Numbered from the stretch's first letter, positions 7,577 through 16,457 are shown. The stretch is 43,741 nt of DNA from Chromatiales bacterium 21-64-14 (GCA_002255365.1 NCBI01000033.1:1-43741), one strand, 5' to 3'. Made by a program: numbers and translations. The notes: a model not told the origin generated them from the sequence alone.

Positions 7577-9145
7577 CTAAACGCAACGCCGCGACACGTC
7601 TGTGGGGGCATTGACGTTCCGTACCACCTTCTCCATAACTTCAACGTTCAATCGCGACTTCGCCATGAAGGCCCCCGCATACGCGGCATCCTCCTGCTGG
7701 AGTTCATAGCAATTTGAACCACTGATATCCATAAGAACAGCCGCGATTCCGGCCTCATCGAAGGCACGTTGGCGCTTTTGGTAGAAATGCGAGCAACACA
7801 TGCCGACATAGGCGTGGACCCCAGACTCCCGCATGGATTTCAGAACCTCCCCCAGATGTTCGAAGTTGTTGATAGATACCACCCGCATTCCACGTTTGCG
7901 CGCCAGCCGATAGGCGTCGCCTACCTCGCAGCCACCACATTCCGTACAACCGTCGTCGTTACGCCACTTGCAGCGTGGCGGCTTTGCGCAATACGGGACC
8001 AGCATTACGCTGGCATCCTGAATGATCTTATCCGCAGCCGTGTGGGTGCCCGATGGGTGCACCATGAGCGTGTTCGCCTGCACCACATTAAGCCCGAATT
8101 TGCGCTGCTGCGCGACGCGTTCCACCGCAAGACGCAGTAGCCGCAATACATCCTCCAACCCTACGCCGATCGCATCCCAATCTGCCGCCTCGAAGAATCT
8201 GCGCACTTCAGCATCGACGTCCAAAATATGCGTTCCCTGCAGGGCTGCGCTCAGGCGCGCAAGCCCGTTCACCCCACGCAAATGGACCACGCCCGCAAAG
8301 CGCGCGCTGCGAATACGTTTTCGCGCCGAATCGACCACCAGCGCCGCATGCACAACGCCGCCCTTCGTTCGTATCCAGGCGCGCAGGGCCCCACCGTCGG
8401 TTTCCCAACGCGGGGAAAAATGCCGTTCGGTATTTGTCACGCTGATGCGTCCGCCCCATCGGTTTGGGTCTGGGCACGGTACGGGCCTGTGGTGAATGGC
8501 ACGCGCAAGCGCCCGCGCAATGGCCTTCGGAAGCGCGCCGGACGAACCTAGGCTGCCGTCAATCTCGTTCAACGCGATCAGGCGGTCGCGTGCGCTACGA
8601 ATTCCATCGACGGTGAGTTTTTCCGTGGGCGTAAGCAGGGAGCGCAGCATCACTTCAGTGTCAACTGCGAGCAGCACGGTGCCCTGATAGATCAACATAT
8701 CCCCACGTATGGCGATAAAACAACTTGCCAGCTTGCGGCCTACCACCTCGATGTCATTGGGATACCGGTAGTAGGCCGGTACCTTGAGGTTCTGCAAGGC
8801 CTGCGTCACCGCCGTGGTAAAGTATTCCATCAATTCGGAAATGCCACGCGCCGGAAGCGCGCTTCCTAAGCGCGTAACGAGCGTCCAACCGAGTTGGCCA
8901 GGATCCACGTAAACGGCGCCGCCGCCCGTCAGCCGCCGCACGACGGGAATGCCGTGGGCCACACAGTAGCCCTGCCGCGCGGCCAACGCCGGCGTATCAA
9001 ACGCTCCGATGGAAACCGTTGGCGTCGTTCGGTAAAAGCGCAACGCCGCGGCACTATCAGCCTTGCACGCCATCAAGCCAGCCGCGTCGCGGTCCACCTG
9101 ATGGGCGCCGGAGCCCAGGCCGTCATACCTCACATAACAGTGCAT
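7577..9145 (-). CDS. lipoate-protein ligase A family protein fused to DUF116
   Basis: A 522-residue two-domain protein. Residues about 1-240 have the LplA/BPL catalytic fold, with [16 protein letters not shown] (the RRxxGGG substrate loop; the His usual after AVY is Val), [13 protein letters not shown] (the conserved Lys) and [11 protein letters not shown]. Residues about 330-500 match DUF116, with a cysteine cluster running from [18 protein letters not shown] to [10 protein letters not shown] and a later MCCSHFY. These could bind an Fe-S cluster or metal. The ATG at 9145 lies inside ubiV (23-base overlap), so translation is probably coupled. Known LplA enzymes attach lipoate to acceptor domains; none is encoded here. 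A role in the ubiquinone pathway, or in maturing the radical SAM/U32 proteins, is only inferred from position. Confidence 0.85.
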   Translation of the reverse strand: MHCYVRYDGLGSGAHQVDRDAAGLMACKADSAAALRFYRTTPTVSIGAFDTPALAARQGYCVAHGIPVVRRLTGGGAVYVDPGQLGWTLVTRLGSALPARGISELMEYFTTAVTQALQNLKVPAYYRYPNDIEVVGRKLASCFIAIRGDMLIYQGTVLLAVDTEVMLRSLLTPTEKLTVDGIRSARDRLIALNEIDGSLGSSGALPKAIARALARAIHHRPVPCPDPNRWGGRISVTNTERHFSPRWETDGGALRAWIRTKGGVVHAALVVDSARKRIRSARFAGVVHLRGVNGLARLSAALQGTHILDVDAEVRRFFEAADWDAIGVGLEDVLRLLRLAVERVAQQRKFGLNVVQANTLMVHPSGTHTAADKIIQDASVMLVPYCAKPPRCKWRNDDGCTECGGCEVGDAYRLARKRGMRVVSINNFEHLGEVLKSMRESGVHAYVGMCCSHFYQKRQRAFDEAGIAAVLMDISGSNCYELQQEDAAYAGAFMAKSRLNVEVMEKVVRNVNAPTDVSRRCV

Positions 9146-10049
9146 CACCACCCTCCTCCAATCTCTCCCGCCAATCCATCCCCGGAAACCCGTACCAGTA
9201 TCCGTTGCATTGCCGCGCCGCGGCCGTCGTTCCGACTTCGAGCGCCGGCAGCAGGGATTCTGATGGCGCATCCAAGGTACGCCGGAACCTCTCGACCACT
9301 GCACCCATGTCTTGCGTCTGCGGCGACAGGCGCAGAATATCCACGCCCAAGCTCCGGAAATCCCGGATTGCCTCCGACAAATCGTAGATCTTCGCCGACT
9401 GCACCTGGATGCCGTTGAGCGCAAACAGGCTGCTGCCATCGCGCGTATTGAGCTCCATCCCCGCCTCGAAATCCCGGCAACGCAATTGGCAGTCGTCCTT
9501 GGCTTGGTTGTGCGCCCGTGCCGTGAAGCAACGCGCTGAGAAGGCGAGCGGCAGCCGTCCATAGGCAAATACTTCGGTCTCCATTCCAGCGGGCCGTTTT
9601 GACTGCAGGTCCTGAAGGCTGTTACGCGAAATTTCCACCGGCATCACCCAACGACGCGCACCGCACTCGGACAACAAACTCAAAGTCTCGGCGTTGTACG
9701 TGTTGAGATGCGGACCTGCGACAAATTCGCGATTGTCGCCGAGCAAGGTCACGGCCGCCATGTCGTTGGCCTCGACCCAGTAACGCCCGTTGGTTGCGAT
9801 ACGGCCCATGGCAAGCAGCTCGGATTCCGCCTCCACTAGCGCCAGCGTGGACAGCACCACCTGTTTTCCGGCGCTTTCCAGCAGTTCCGCGATCTGCAAC
9901 CAATCGGTCAAGCGCATTTCGCGGCGCTTCGAACAAACCGTCTCCCCAAGATACACGACGTCGATCGGCCACGTGGCCGCCGATGCGTAGAAGTCATAAG
10001 TCCGCTGACGCGGCCAGAAGTACAACAGGGGTCCGAGTGATAACCTCAT
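9123..10049 (-). CDS. ubiV: UbiV, U32-family Fe-S subunit of the O2-independent ubiquinone hydroxylase
   Basis: 308 residues, matching E. coli UbiV (YhbV). The four cluster ligands are conserved as Cys39, Cys174, Cys187 and Cys191. The 13- and 4-residue spacings equal those of C180, C193 and C197 in E. coli, and C39 sits at the same position. With UbiU it forms a heterodimer, each subunit carrying a 4Fe-4S cluster, that hydroxylates ubiquinone precursors without oxygen. The N-terminus [13 protein letters not shown] is typical. It is downstream of ubiU (164-base gap holding a possible small ORF) and overlaps the ligase gene. Confidence 0.95.
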   Translation of the reverse strand: MRLSLGPLLYFWPRQRTYDFYASAATWPIDVVYLGETVCSKRREMRLTDWLQIAELLESAGKQVVLSTLALVEAESELLAMGRIATNGRYWVEANDMAAVTLLGDNREFVAGPHLNTYNAETLSLLSECGARRWVMPVEISRNSLQDLQSKRPAGMETEVFAYGRLPLAFSARCFTARAHNQAKDDCQLRCRDFEAGMELNTRDGSSLFALNGIQVQSAKIYDLSEAIRDFRSLGVDILRLSPQTQDMGAVVERFRRTLDAPSESLLPALEVGTTAAARQCNGYWYGFPGMDWRERLEEGGDALLCEV

Positions 10050-10112
10050 AAATATCTTTCCAGTTCAGGCCGGCGCCGCGCTGTCCGATGAGTGCGGAAA
10101 TGTCCGCTAGCC

Positions 10113-10199
10113 TCAACCGTCAGAAAGTGGCCTTTGCATGAAGGAATATTCCGGTTCCGATTGCTTGATCCGATGCGCGCGCAACCATTCATCCCACAT
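10113..10199 (-). CDS. possible 28-residue peptide between ubiU and ubiV
   Basis: ATG at 10199, translation MWDEWLRAHRIKQSEPEYSF then MQRPLSDG, stop at 10113-10115. Charged and protein-like, but there is no clear ribosome site. It begins 14 bases after the ubiU stop, so re-initiation is conceivable. Not a known component of ubiUV operons. Confidence 0.25.
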   Translation of the reverse strand: MWDEWLRAHRIKQSEPEYSFMQRPLSDG

Positions 10200-10213
10200 A
10201 TCCGATGCATCGT

Positions 10214-11230
10214 TCACTGCCAGGGCCGATGGTAGGCGCCGAGCGTATGGGTCTGCCCCTCGGCGACATTGTCGAGCTGCTGCACCCAGTCCGGTCGGAT
10301 CGTAAAGCCTTCTGGATTTGCGTGGCAGGCATCCAGGGCCTGGCGAAATACACGCGTCACCTGTGCGACATACGCAGGACTACGCTGGCGACCCTCGACC
10401 TTGATCGCCGCCACGCCGGCGCGCAACAATTCCGGCAGGATCTCAAGGACGTTAAGGCTCGTAGGCTCCTCCAGCGCATAAAGCACCTCGCCACCCACTT
10501 CAAAGCGTCCCTTGCACAATGTGGGATAACCGGCGCGTTCCCCGATCGCATACTCATCGATCAGTATTCCGTTGAGTCGCGACCGCCGGGAGGTGGGGGT
10601 TTCCTCCCACCTAACTGCCTTGGCCGGCGAACAGACGCCACAAGTATTGGGCGACTCTCCGGTAACGTAGGACGACAACGCACAGCGGCCTTCGACCATA
10701 ACGCACAGGCTACCAAAACCGAAGACCTCCACCGGTACCGGGGTGTGGGCTATCACCCGTCGGACTTGCGGCAGTGACAGGACGCGTGGCAGCACAACCC
10801 GACGGATATTGAACCGGCGCCGATAGAACTCGATAGCGAGGTGATTGGTGGCCGAGCCTTGGACTGATAGGTGCAGGCGGAGGTTCGGATGGCGTTGGGT
10901 GGCGTAGTGCATGAGCCCCAAGTCGGCGATAATCGCAGCATCAAAGCCAAGGTCGGAAGCGGCATCCACCGCGCCCGTCCAAGTCCCCCAGTGCGCCGGT
11001 TGTGGGTATGTGTTTAACGCCAAAAATACCCGGACGTTCGCGTCATGCGCGTACTCCAGGCCCAGCCTCGCGCTCTTGATGTCGAAGTTCAGCCCCGGAA
11101 AGTTGCGGGCGTTGGTGGCATCCCGGAACCCCATATACACGCAGTCGGCACCGTGATCGACGGCGGCACGCAGCGCCGGCAGACTTCCCGCCGGGCACAC
11201 GAGTTCCATCCGGGGTGTTAGTGCTGGCAC
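10214..11230 (-). CDS. ubiU: UbiU, U32-family Fe-S subunit of the O2-independent ubiquinone hydroxylase
   Basis: 338 residues, matching E. coli UbiU (YhbU). The N-terminal MELVCPAGSLPALRAAVDHG is the peptidase-U32 signature. Cys176, Cys183, Cys200 and Cys239 reproduce exactly the spacing (7, 17, 39) of the E. coli ligands C169, C176, C193 and C232. The block LSSYVTGESPNTCGVCSP is diagnostic of UbiU. The start overlaps the upstream radical SAM gene by 13 bases. The pathway makes ubiquinone under anaerobic conditions for denitrification or other anaerobic respirations. Confidence 0.95.
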   Translation of the reverse strand: MPALTPRMELVCPAGSLPALRAAVDHGADCVYMGFRDATNARNFPGLNFDIKSARLGLEYAHDANVRVFLALNTYPQPAHWGTWTGAVDAASDLGFDAAIIADLGLMHYATQRHPNLRLHLSVQGSATNHLAIEFYRRRFNIRRVVLPRVLSLPQVRRVIAHTPVPVEVFGFGSLCVMVEGRCALSSYVTGESPNTCGVCSPAKAVRWEETPTSRRSRLNGILIDEYAIGERAGYPTLCKGRFEVGGEVLYALEEPTSLNVLEILPELLRAGVAAIKVEGRQRSPAYVAQVTRVFRQALDACHANPEGFTIRPDWVQQLDNVAEGQTHTLGAYHRPWQ

Positions 11231-12153
11231 GACCGTTCGGTCCGGCGGGTGCCCTGACAGGAGCCCCGCTGGCGTAGCTCCGCCTCAATGCCGTTGAGTA
11301 CCCGCCATTTGTACTGGCACCACAGCGGCGCAAGCAACAGTTTGGCTGAGGCGGTCCCAGTCACCCGATGGTAGACCACTTCGTCCGGGGTACGCTCGAT
11401 GAGATCCGCGACGACCTTGATGTAGCGTTCCAGCGTCCACGGTTGATACTCTCCACGCCTCCAGCTGTTGGCGAGCTGTGTTCCCTTTACGACGTGCAAC
11501 GGATGAAGCTTGAGCCCCTCCACGCCTTGCTCCAGAACCCGCTCCAGGCTGGTACGCACATGCCGGGCGCATTCGCCGGGCATGCCAATGATCAGATGCG
11601 TGCATACAGGCAATCCGCGCGCATGTGCCGCGTGTACCGCCTCTTGGTATTCCGCGAAACCGTGACCGCGACGCACACGCTCCAAGGATCGATCGAAACT
11701 CGATTGCAGACCCAATTCCAACCACACCTGATAACCCCGGTCGCGATAGCCGGCCAGTAGATCAAGAACCGGGGCGGGTACGCAATCCGGGCGCGTCCCT
11801 ATCGACAAGCCAACGACACCTTCCTGCGCGAGCGCCTCATCATATAGTGCACGTAGGCGCTCTGGCGTATCATAGGTGTTCGTGTACGCCTGAAAGTAGG
11901 CAAGGAAGCGCCGCGCGCCAGTTCGCTTGCCAATGACGCGACGGCCGGCGTCGATCTGCTTTGCTGCCGACTCCGGATTACGGCCGTTCGGACTGAAGGA
12001 ACTGTTGTTGCAAAATGTGCAGCCGCCGGTATCTTTGGTCCCATCCCGATTTGGACAGGTAAACCCTGCATCGATGGCGATCTTATGCACGCGCTGCCCA
12101 TGGCGGCTCTGCATATATCCGCCAAACGTATGTACAACCTCAGCAAGTGTCAC
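11218..12153 (-). CDS. TIGR01212-family radical SAM protein (YhcC type)
   Basis: 311 residues from the GTG at 12153. A TTG three bases earlier is also in frame, but the GAGGTGG ribosome site fits the GTG better. The radical SAM cluster motif is Cys33-x11-Cys45-x2-Cys48 (CPNRDGTKDTGGCTFC), the unusual spacing of the TIGR01212/Elp3-like group. Later blocks LIIGMPGE and HPLHVVKGTQLA are also typical. The family's reaction is not established; tRNA modification has been suggested from its Elp3-like architecture. It is the first gene of the ubiU-ubiV-ligase operon, overlaps ubiU by 13 bases and has an FNR box about 240 bases upstream. Confidence 0.85.
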   Translation of the reverse strand: MTLAEVVHTFGGYMQSRHGQRVHKIAIDAGFTCPNRDGTKDTGGCTFCNNSSFSPNGRNPESAAKQIDAGRRVIGKRTGARRFLAYFQAYTNTYDTPERLRALYDEALAQEGVVGLSIGTRPDCVPAPVLDLLAGYRDRGYQVWLELGLQSSFDRSLERVRRGHGFAEYQEAVHAAHARGLPVCTHLIIGMPGECARHVRTSLERVLEQGVEGLKLHPLHVVKGTQLANSWRRGEYQPWTLERYIKVVADLIERTPDEVVYHRVTGTASAKLLLAPLWCQYKWRVLNGIEAELRQRGSCQGTRRTERSCQH

Positions 12154-12364
12154 CAAGCCACCTCATTGCGTCCATGCACAGCATGGAAACCTCGCGCGTG
12201 TTCCGCCGTGATACGCGCGCGGTGCCTGCCATGCACGATTCCGGGTTCGCCGCTCACCGTCGGCGCGGTGTACCTTGCAAAACCATGCATTTCGAGCGGC
12301 CTATTCGACAAATCAGCGCCCGTGGGTCGCCGGATATACCAAGATCGGTGGTTGATAGGGGGTA

Positions 12365-12370
12365 TGTATA
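12365..12370 (-). promoter_or_regulatory. predicted -10 element for the ubiUV operon
   Basis: TATACA on the minus strand (four of six to TATAAT), spaced so that the FNR box at 12394-12407 is centred near -41.5 relative to a start at about 12358. This is the class II FNR-activation geometry. Confidence 0.4.
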
Positions 12371-12393
12371 CCGGTTCAGCTCCCGGACGGTCA

Positions 12394-12407
12394 TTGATGC
12401 ACATCAA
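12394..12407 (-). promoter_or_regulatory. perfect FNR/ANR box
   Basis: TTGAT-GCAC-ATCAA, a full match to the FNR consensus, 241 bases upstream of the TIGR01212-ubiU-ubiV-ligase operon. The regulator gene at 14724-15452 encodes the FNR recognition residues, so activation of the operon by low oxygen is likely. In other bacteria ubiUVT genes are known to be FNR-controlled. Confidence 0.7.
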
Positions 12408-12757
12408 TCGCCGCCCGCCGATTCCGGGGATGTTTTAAATTGGCTTAGAAGTCTGGGGATTGCGATCGCCGGTGGCGCCTTCCATCTGACGTCCATCAGG
12501 AACCGCGGTCAGCGCAAATAGGCCGGGTCGTAATTGCAGGGCCCATCAGCCGGAAGACCGGGCCACAGGGTTACGCAGTCTCGACGCTCATGCGTGGTAG
12601 AGACGCGGGCGGAACACAGCGGTTTCCGGGTCGTTGGGGCACAACCTGGGGATGCCGCGCGCCCGCAAAGGACCCGCTCAAGCAGCGCAGCATAGCGAAT
12701 TCGCGCCGGCGAGTTATGCAGGGGAGCACGTTCGGCGCGCCTGCTCGAACAGGATAT

Positions 12758-13747
12758 TCAGGACCAGTAACAACGTCCCCCGATGCACTCGTTGAAAAGC
12801 CGCCACGCGGCCTTTTTTGAATAGAGGCGTCGACGCATCGGAAAGGCCGCCATGAGGTAGCGTAGGTCAAAATAGCGCGCGGGCGCGCTGCGCACATGCT
12901 CCAGATACTCTCCGAGAAACGCCCGGTCCACTGGTTCCAAGTCCGCCTCGAATGCCTGCAGGCGGCGCAAAACCTCCGCCTTCCGGGCGATCGCTTCGCA
13001 GTATCGCCACCGCTTTCTAAGGTTCGGCCGGGGCCTACGGCCCCGTGGTCTGACATAGTGCACGCTGTTTTCGGTATGGATGCGGTGTAGCACCACCGGC
13101 TCATCGACAAACCGAATCCCGCCCTTGCACCGCGCAAGGAGCGCAAGCCAATGGTCATAGGTGATCCCATCCGGGAACGGCAGCGCGGCCTCGACGAGGG
13201 TCCGCCGGACGATCAGCGCGTGGCCAGATACGGTATTCGTATCCAGCAACACGTAGGGCGGAACCGGCCCGGAAAAATATTCCGGAAAACCGAGATACTT
13301 CTCAAACGTGGCGCCCATCGACCGACCGGCGGCATCTACCAGATCGCTCCTGCCGTAAATAAGCGCCATGTCATGGCGGTTCGCATATAGAACTTCCAGC
13401 TTCTCGGGGAGCCAGATGTCGTCGTGGTCAGAGAATGCCACCCAGCTTCCGGTGCATCGGCGCACCGCATTCTCAAAGTTCCCGTTGATCCGGTTGGATC
13501 GACGTCCCTCCGCGGGGTTCCGGACCACCACGATCCGCGAATCCCGCCGTGCGTACTCTCCCAAGATATCGAGCGTATCGTCCGTGGAGCCATCGTCGCT
13601 GACGACGATTTCCGCTGGGGCATGCGTCTGCACAAGGATGCTGTCGAGTTGCTCCCGCAAATAACGGCTCGAATTATACGTCGCCAAGACAACCGAGAAC
13701 ACGGCGTTCGTGTTGTCTGGTCGCCCTGCATCTACGTCGTTATCCAT
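12758..13747 (-). CDS. glycosyltransferase family 2 protein
   Basis: 329 residues. The GT-A domain spans about residues 15-225, with FSVVLATYNSSRYL, VVSDDGSTDDT and FSDHDDIWLPEKL (nucleotide-sugar and metal-binding acidic residues). The C-terminal 100 residues are basic and without predicted membrane spans. The ATG at 13747 follows TGAGGTAG. It probably transfers a sugar onto a surface polysaccharide or glycan; acceptor and sugar cannot be read. The flippase and methyltransferase genes 3 kb away may belong to the same pathway, though they are separated by regulatory genes and a pseudogene. Confidence 0.9.
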   Translation of the reverse strand: MDNDVDAGRPDNTNAVFSVVLATYNSSRYLREQLDSILVQTHAPAEIVVSDDGSTDDTLDILGEYARRDSRIVVVRNPAEGRRSNRINGNFENAVRRCTGSWVAFSDHDDIWLPEKLEVLYANRHDMALIYGRSDLVDAAGRSMGATFEKYLGFPEYFSGPVPPYVLLDTNTVSGHALIVRRTLVEAALPFPDGITYDHWLALLARCKGGIRFVDEPVVLHRIHTENSVHYVRPRGRRPRPNLRKRWRYCEAIARKAEVLRRLQAFEADLEPVDRAFLGEYLEHVRSAPARYFDLRYLMAAFPMRRRLYSKKAAWRLFNECIGGRCYWS

Positions 13748-14038
13748 TGTCTACCTCAGGGATGATCGTTTCATCATAGAGCCGTGGAACTCGGACGGTC
13801 AAACGACCACCACCATGGCGCTTCGGCAAGATCTACATGGGGGTGTCTTTCGGTGGATGGTGGGTCGGAGAGAGGGGCAGATCGCACGATTGAACCAATT
13901 TGATCTGCGGTTGTGGCCCAAACGCTTTCATGAAGAAACTGTGGCAGATTTATCTCCCCACCGTCCGGTGCCACGAACAGTGGCAGGGATGGTGTGCGCT
14001 GTGGACAGCCGGCCGGCTGATGGGTGCCGCAGTACGGA
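13748..14038. other. intergenic, probably decayed coding DNA
   Basis: No intact gene. A short frame beginning MKKLWQIYLP at 13930 may be leftover from the 5' part of the outer-membrane protein gene that follows, but no family match is visible until about 14039. Confidence 0.4.
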
Positions 14039-14425
14039 TTGTTGTTTGCGCTGGGTCAATACCCACCGCCAGTGGTTATCGCACTCTAGTCACATGCCAA
14101 TGCGCTGCAACAGGTACGTGTCGATGGGGACTGCGCGTTCGGCCACCACGCGCAGGTCTCGCTCGGGTACTTCAATACTTGGGGAGGCACCGATGCGGCG
14201 TTCTATGCGACCACTCCCGGGGCCGTCGACAACCGCGCGAGCGGGAACCCAGGCAGCGCCGGCTGCATCACGGAATTGGACTACCTGCCGGGGGACAACA
14301 CCAAGTCCTTGCTCCAGTACGGCGCCTAAACAAACTTCAACGGGGCGGGTAGCATCTACAACGGCGCCGGGCCCAGCGCGTTGGACAACAACTGGCGGTA
14401 CCTGAACTCCTGGGTCACCTGGTGA
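14039..14425 (+). pseudogene. outer-membrane beta-barrel protein, C-terminal remnant
   Basis: One frame, broken by TAG (14087-14089) and TAA (14327-14329), gives LLFALGQYPPPVVIAL, VSLGYFNTWGGTDAAFYA, ELDYLPGDNTKSLLQYGA and TNFNGAGSIYNGAGPSALDN, ending NNWRYLNSWVTW. The alternating pattern and the aromatic final residue are those of a C-terminal barrel strand. The motif FNGA-x3-YNG-x7-DNN is characteristic of a family of about 400-700-residue outer-membrane proteins, often annotated as cytochrome c or hypothetical, in sulfur- and iron-oxidising proteobacteria. The N-terminal bulk is absent and two nonsense changes are present, so the gene is dead. Confidence 0.7.
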
Positions 14426-14723
14426 GCGCACAAAACACCATCCCTGGGTGGCCGCGGGCCCCTACCCGGCTCCGGTTGGGATCGGGGCGGGTAGTTGGGA
14501 CGCAATAACCCATTAGAATATATATGTTTTGTTACACCTAACGGGCCGGCTACGGGACTTGGAAGGCGCCCGACCGGGGCACGCGCCCTCGACCCGGTCC
14601 GTCAAATACCCGCTGTTATTGATCTGCGTCATTTTCCGCTGTGCCCACCCCGGTACCATGCATAGGTGGTACCCCGTGCGACAGCGACACGTGGTCGGAT
14701 TCCTCTCCAGAAGGCGCAGCGGG
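14426..14723. other. 298-bp region upstream of the FNR-like gene
   Basis: Contains an AT-rich segment around 14512-14535 (TTAGAATATATATG) suitable as a -10 region, and an imperfect FNR-like site at 14619-14632. An in-frame extension of the regulator back to 14529 is open but reads as non-coding. Confidence 0.4.
14619..14632 (+). promoter_or_regulatory. imperfect FNR-like site upstream of the regulator gene
   Basis: TTGAT-CTGC-GTCAT: one perfect half-site and a second with three of five matches. It lies 92 bases before the start codon. Possible autoregulation, weakly supported. Confidence 0.3.
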
Positions 14724-15452
14724 ATGACGCCATGCGAATGCGCAGTTGTCGACTGCCTGCTCTGCGAGGCACGGCTCTTTTCCGGGGTCGCCGAAGAACA
14801 AGTCTGCTCGGTCCGGGGTCTGATCCTGCGGGAAACACGCGCGCCCGGTGAGTTTGTCTTCCACCAGGGCGGACCGAGTCGTCACCTCTATGTCCTCAAG
14901 AGCGGCTACGTGAAATTTGCGGCCGCCTTGCCCGACGGGCGGGAGCAGGTGCTGGGGATTGGTGTGGAGGGTAACCTGCTCGGTTTCGAGGGCTTCAGCC
15001 AGGAGGCCTACCCATACAGCGCCCAGGCCCTCACCCCCGTGCGGGTATGCGGCGTGCGGCGCGCCGACATGACCCGGATCCTGACCGGCAACCCCAAGGT
15101 AACCATGGATGTATTGCGCGTGCTCAACGCGGAACTCGAGCGCTCCAAGGCGCTCATCATGGACCTGGGACTCCGGACCGCCCCGGAGCGGGTCGCCTCG
15201 TTTGTCCTTTCGCTGGTGCCGCCGGGGCGTACCTGGGAGCGGGAACTGCCGCTACCCTTGAAGCGGCGGGAGATCGCCGAGATGCTAGGCTTGCGGGAGG
15301 AAACCGTGAGCCGGGTCATGGCCGGGTTGCGGCGCGAACGTGTCATCCGCACCCGCCAGGGCCGCGTGCAGATCCTGAGTCTTAGCCGGCTGCGTGAATT
15401 GGCGGGATTTGCACCTGAGGACCTTCCGGACAGCCGGTTCGCCACCGCCTAG
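14724..15452 (+). CDS. fnr: FNR/CRP-family transcriptional regulator
   Basis: 242 residues: cyclic-nucleotide-like sensory domain (about 20-145), dimerisation helix (about 120-150) and winged helix (about 150-225). The recognition helix reads LREETVSRVMAGLRR. Glu193, Ser196 and Arg197 match FNR Glu209, Ser212 and Arg213, which contact TTGAT half-sites. Cysteines at 4, 6, 11, 14 and 28, plus Cys109 in VRVCGV where FNR has Cys122, point to an oxygen-labile 4Fe-4S cluster. The N-terminal spacing differs from the E. coli C20-x2-C23-x5-C29, however. The start at 14724 is preferred to an upstream ATG near 14659. It converges on torD with 22 bases between stops. Confidence 0.85.
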   Translation: MTPCECAVVDCLLCEARLFSGVAEEQVCSVRGLILRETRAPGEFVFHQGGPSRHLYVLKSGYVKFAAALPDGREQVLGIGVEGNLLGFEGFSQEAYPYSAQALTPVRVCGVRRADMTRILTGNPKVTMDVLRVLNAELERSKALIMDLGLRTAPERVASFVLSLVPPGRTWERELPLPLKRREIAEMLGLREETVSRVMAGLRRERVIRTRQGRVQILSLSRLRELAGFAPEDLPDSRFATA

Positions 15453-15474
15453 GTCTACGGTGCGGCGCGCGCTT

Positions 15475-16107
15475 TCAGCCAACTTCGGCGCGCTCGCTGC
15501 CCGTGCATAGGCAGCGGATCCGTTCGACCGCTTCGAACACCGCATCGGCTACCGCGTGCAGATATGCGCCGGCACCGCTGCGAATGAGCAGCAGGCAGAA
15601 TTCCTCCACCCAGATCCCCAAATGCGCCTGCGTGAATTCCACCAGCAGCGGCGGGATGCCGTTACCCGTACCCCCTGATTCCAGGCACCTCGCGGCGAAG
15701 TAAAGCATCGCACCCAGGTGATCGGCCGCGGGCTGATCGCCCATGTGCTCCGCGCAGAACGGCAACTCTTCGGTCGAAAACCCAAGAAGCGCATAGCAGC
15801 GCTCCACGTCCGCGCTACCACCCGGCTCCGGCGCCGGGAAGCGCCACCCGCTTCTGGTCTGCCAACGGCGCCGGAACACATGTTCGTAGGGCGCCACGTA
15901 GCGGGCCGACTCGCGGTGACAGAGACGATCTGCGAATTCGATGCGCAACGCAGCAAGCCCGCGCGCATCCAAATAGCCATTCGCGCTGAGCGCTGCGCGC
16001 GCGGCCGCATCCGGTTCCACGAGCAGCATGCGACCGGCACGGCGGGCGTTCCGCACCGGCAACGCAAACGAGATATGTCCGGCCATCGGGCCGAGTGGTT
16101 CACGCAT
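15475..16107 (-). CDS. TorD/DmsD-like molybdoenzyme chaperone
   Basis: A 210-residue all-helical cytoplasmic protein. The blocks EHMGDQPAADHLGAMLYFAA (about 120-140) and QAHLGIWVEEFCLLL (about 165-180) are the conserved helices of the TorD/NarJ superfamily. These chaperones hold the apo-catalytic subunit and its Tat signal until the molybdopterin cofactor is inserted. No molybdoenzyme gene is in the window, so its client is elsewhere or lost. Location next to an FNR-like gene fits a role in anaerobic respiration. The ATG at 16107 is the longest sensible start; a second Met lies at residue 8. Confidence 0.75.
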   Translation of the reverse strand: MREPLGPMAGHISFALPVRNARRAGRMLLVEPDAAARAALSANGYLDARGLAALRIEFADRLCHRESARYVAPYEHVFRRRWQTRSGWRFPAPEPGGSADVERCYALLGFSTEELPFCAEHMGDQPAADHLGAMLYFAARCLESGGTGNGIPPLLVEFTQAHLGIWVEEFCLLLIRSGAGAYLHAVADAVFEAVERIRCLCTGSERAEVG

Positions 16108-16428
16108 GACTGTAGCCCAGGATCGGAGCGCGTCACACGGCGATTCCCGCGCTATACCCGGTTCATTGAATCACAGCGTGCGCGAAGCGCGGTTGCGGCA
16201 GGTCAAATCGTACCGCTCTAAGGGAACCACGGGGCAGACTACGCCGCTTGCGCCACAAGACGCCGCCGAAGTATACATCGCTCACGAAATGCAGAGACGG
16301 GAGAAATCCCAGCACAAGGCTTCTTCAAAGGCATAGACAGCATCCCCAAGGATCGGTGACGAAATCGGCCGCAGCACGTTTCATCTACGACATTTCGACG
16401 TGCTCCCACACGCCGGGGGCTGTGGCTT

Positions 16429-16457
16429 GACACTCCGCAGGCCGGTCGGCATGATAG
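16429..16457 (+). promoter_or_regulatory. predicted sigma-70 promoter
   Basis: -35 TTGACA (perfect), 17-base spacer, -10 CATGAT (four of six). It lies 310 bases upstream of the flippase start. Confidence 0.4.

Larger units (their letters stand above)
12154..12757. other. intergenic region upstream of the ubiUV operon
   Basis: About 600 bases between the divergent-facing promoter of the ubiUV operon and the 3' end of the glycosyltransferase gene. It contains the perfect FNR box at 12394-12407 and a plausible -10. Open frames on both strands have no recognisable protein sequence. Confidence 0.6.

Noticed and set aside
8894..9418. Plus-strand frames opposite the ligase and ubiV genes
   Set aside because: Shadows of the minus-strand operon; both sense genes have complete motifs and overlap as expected in an operon.
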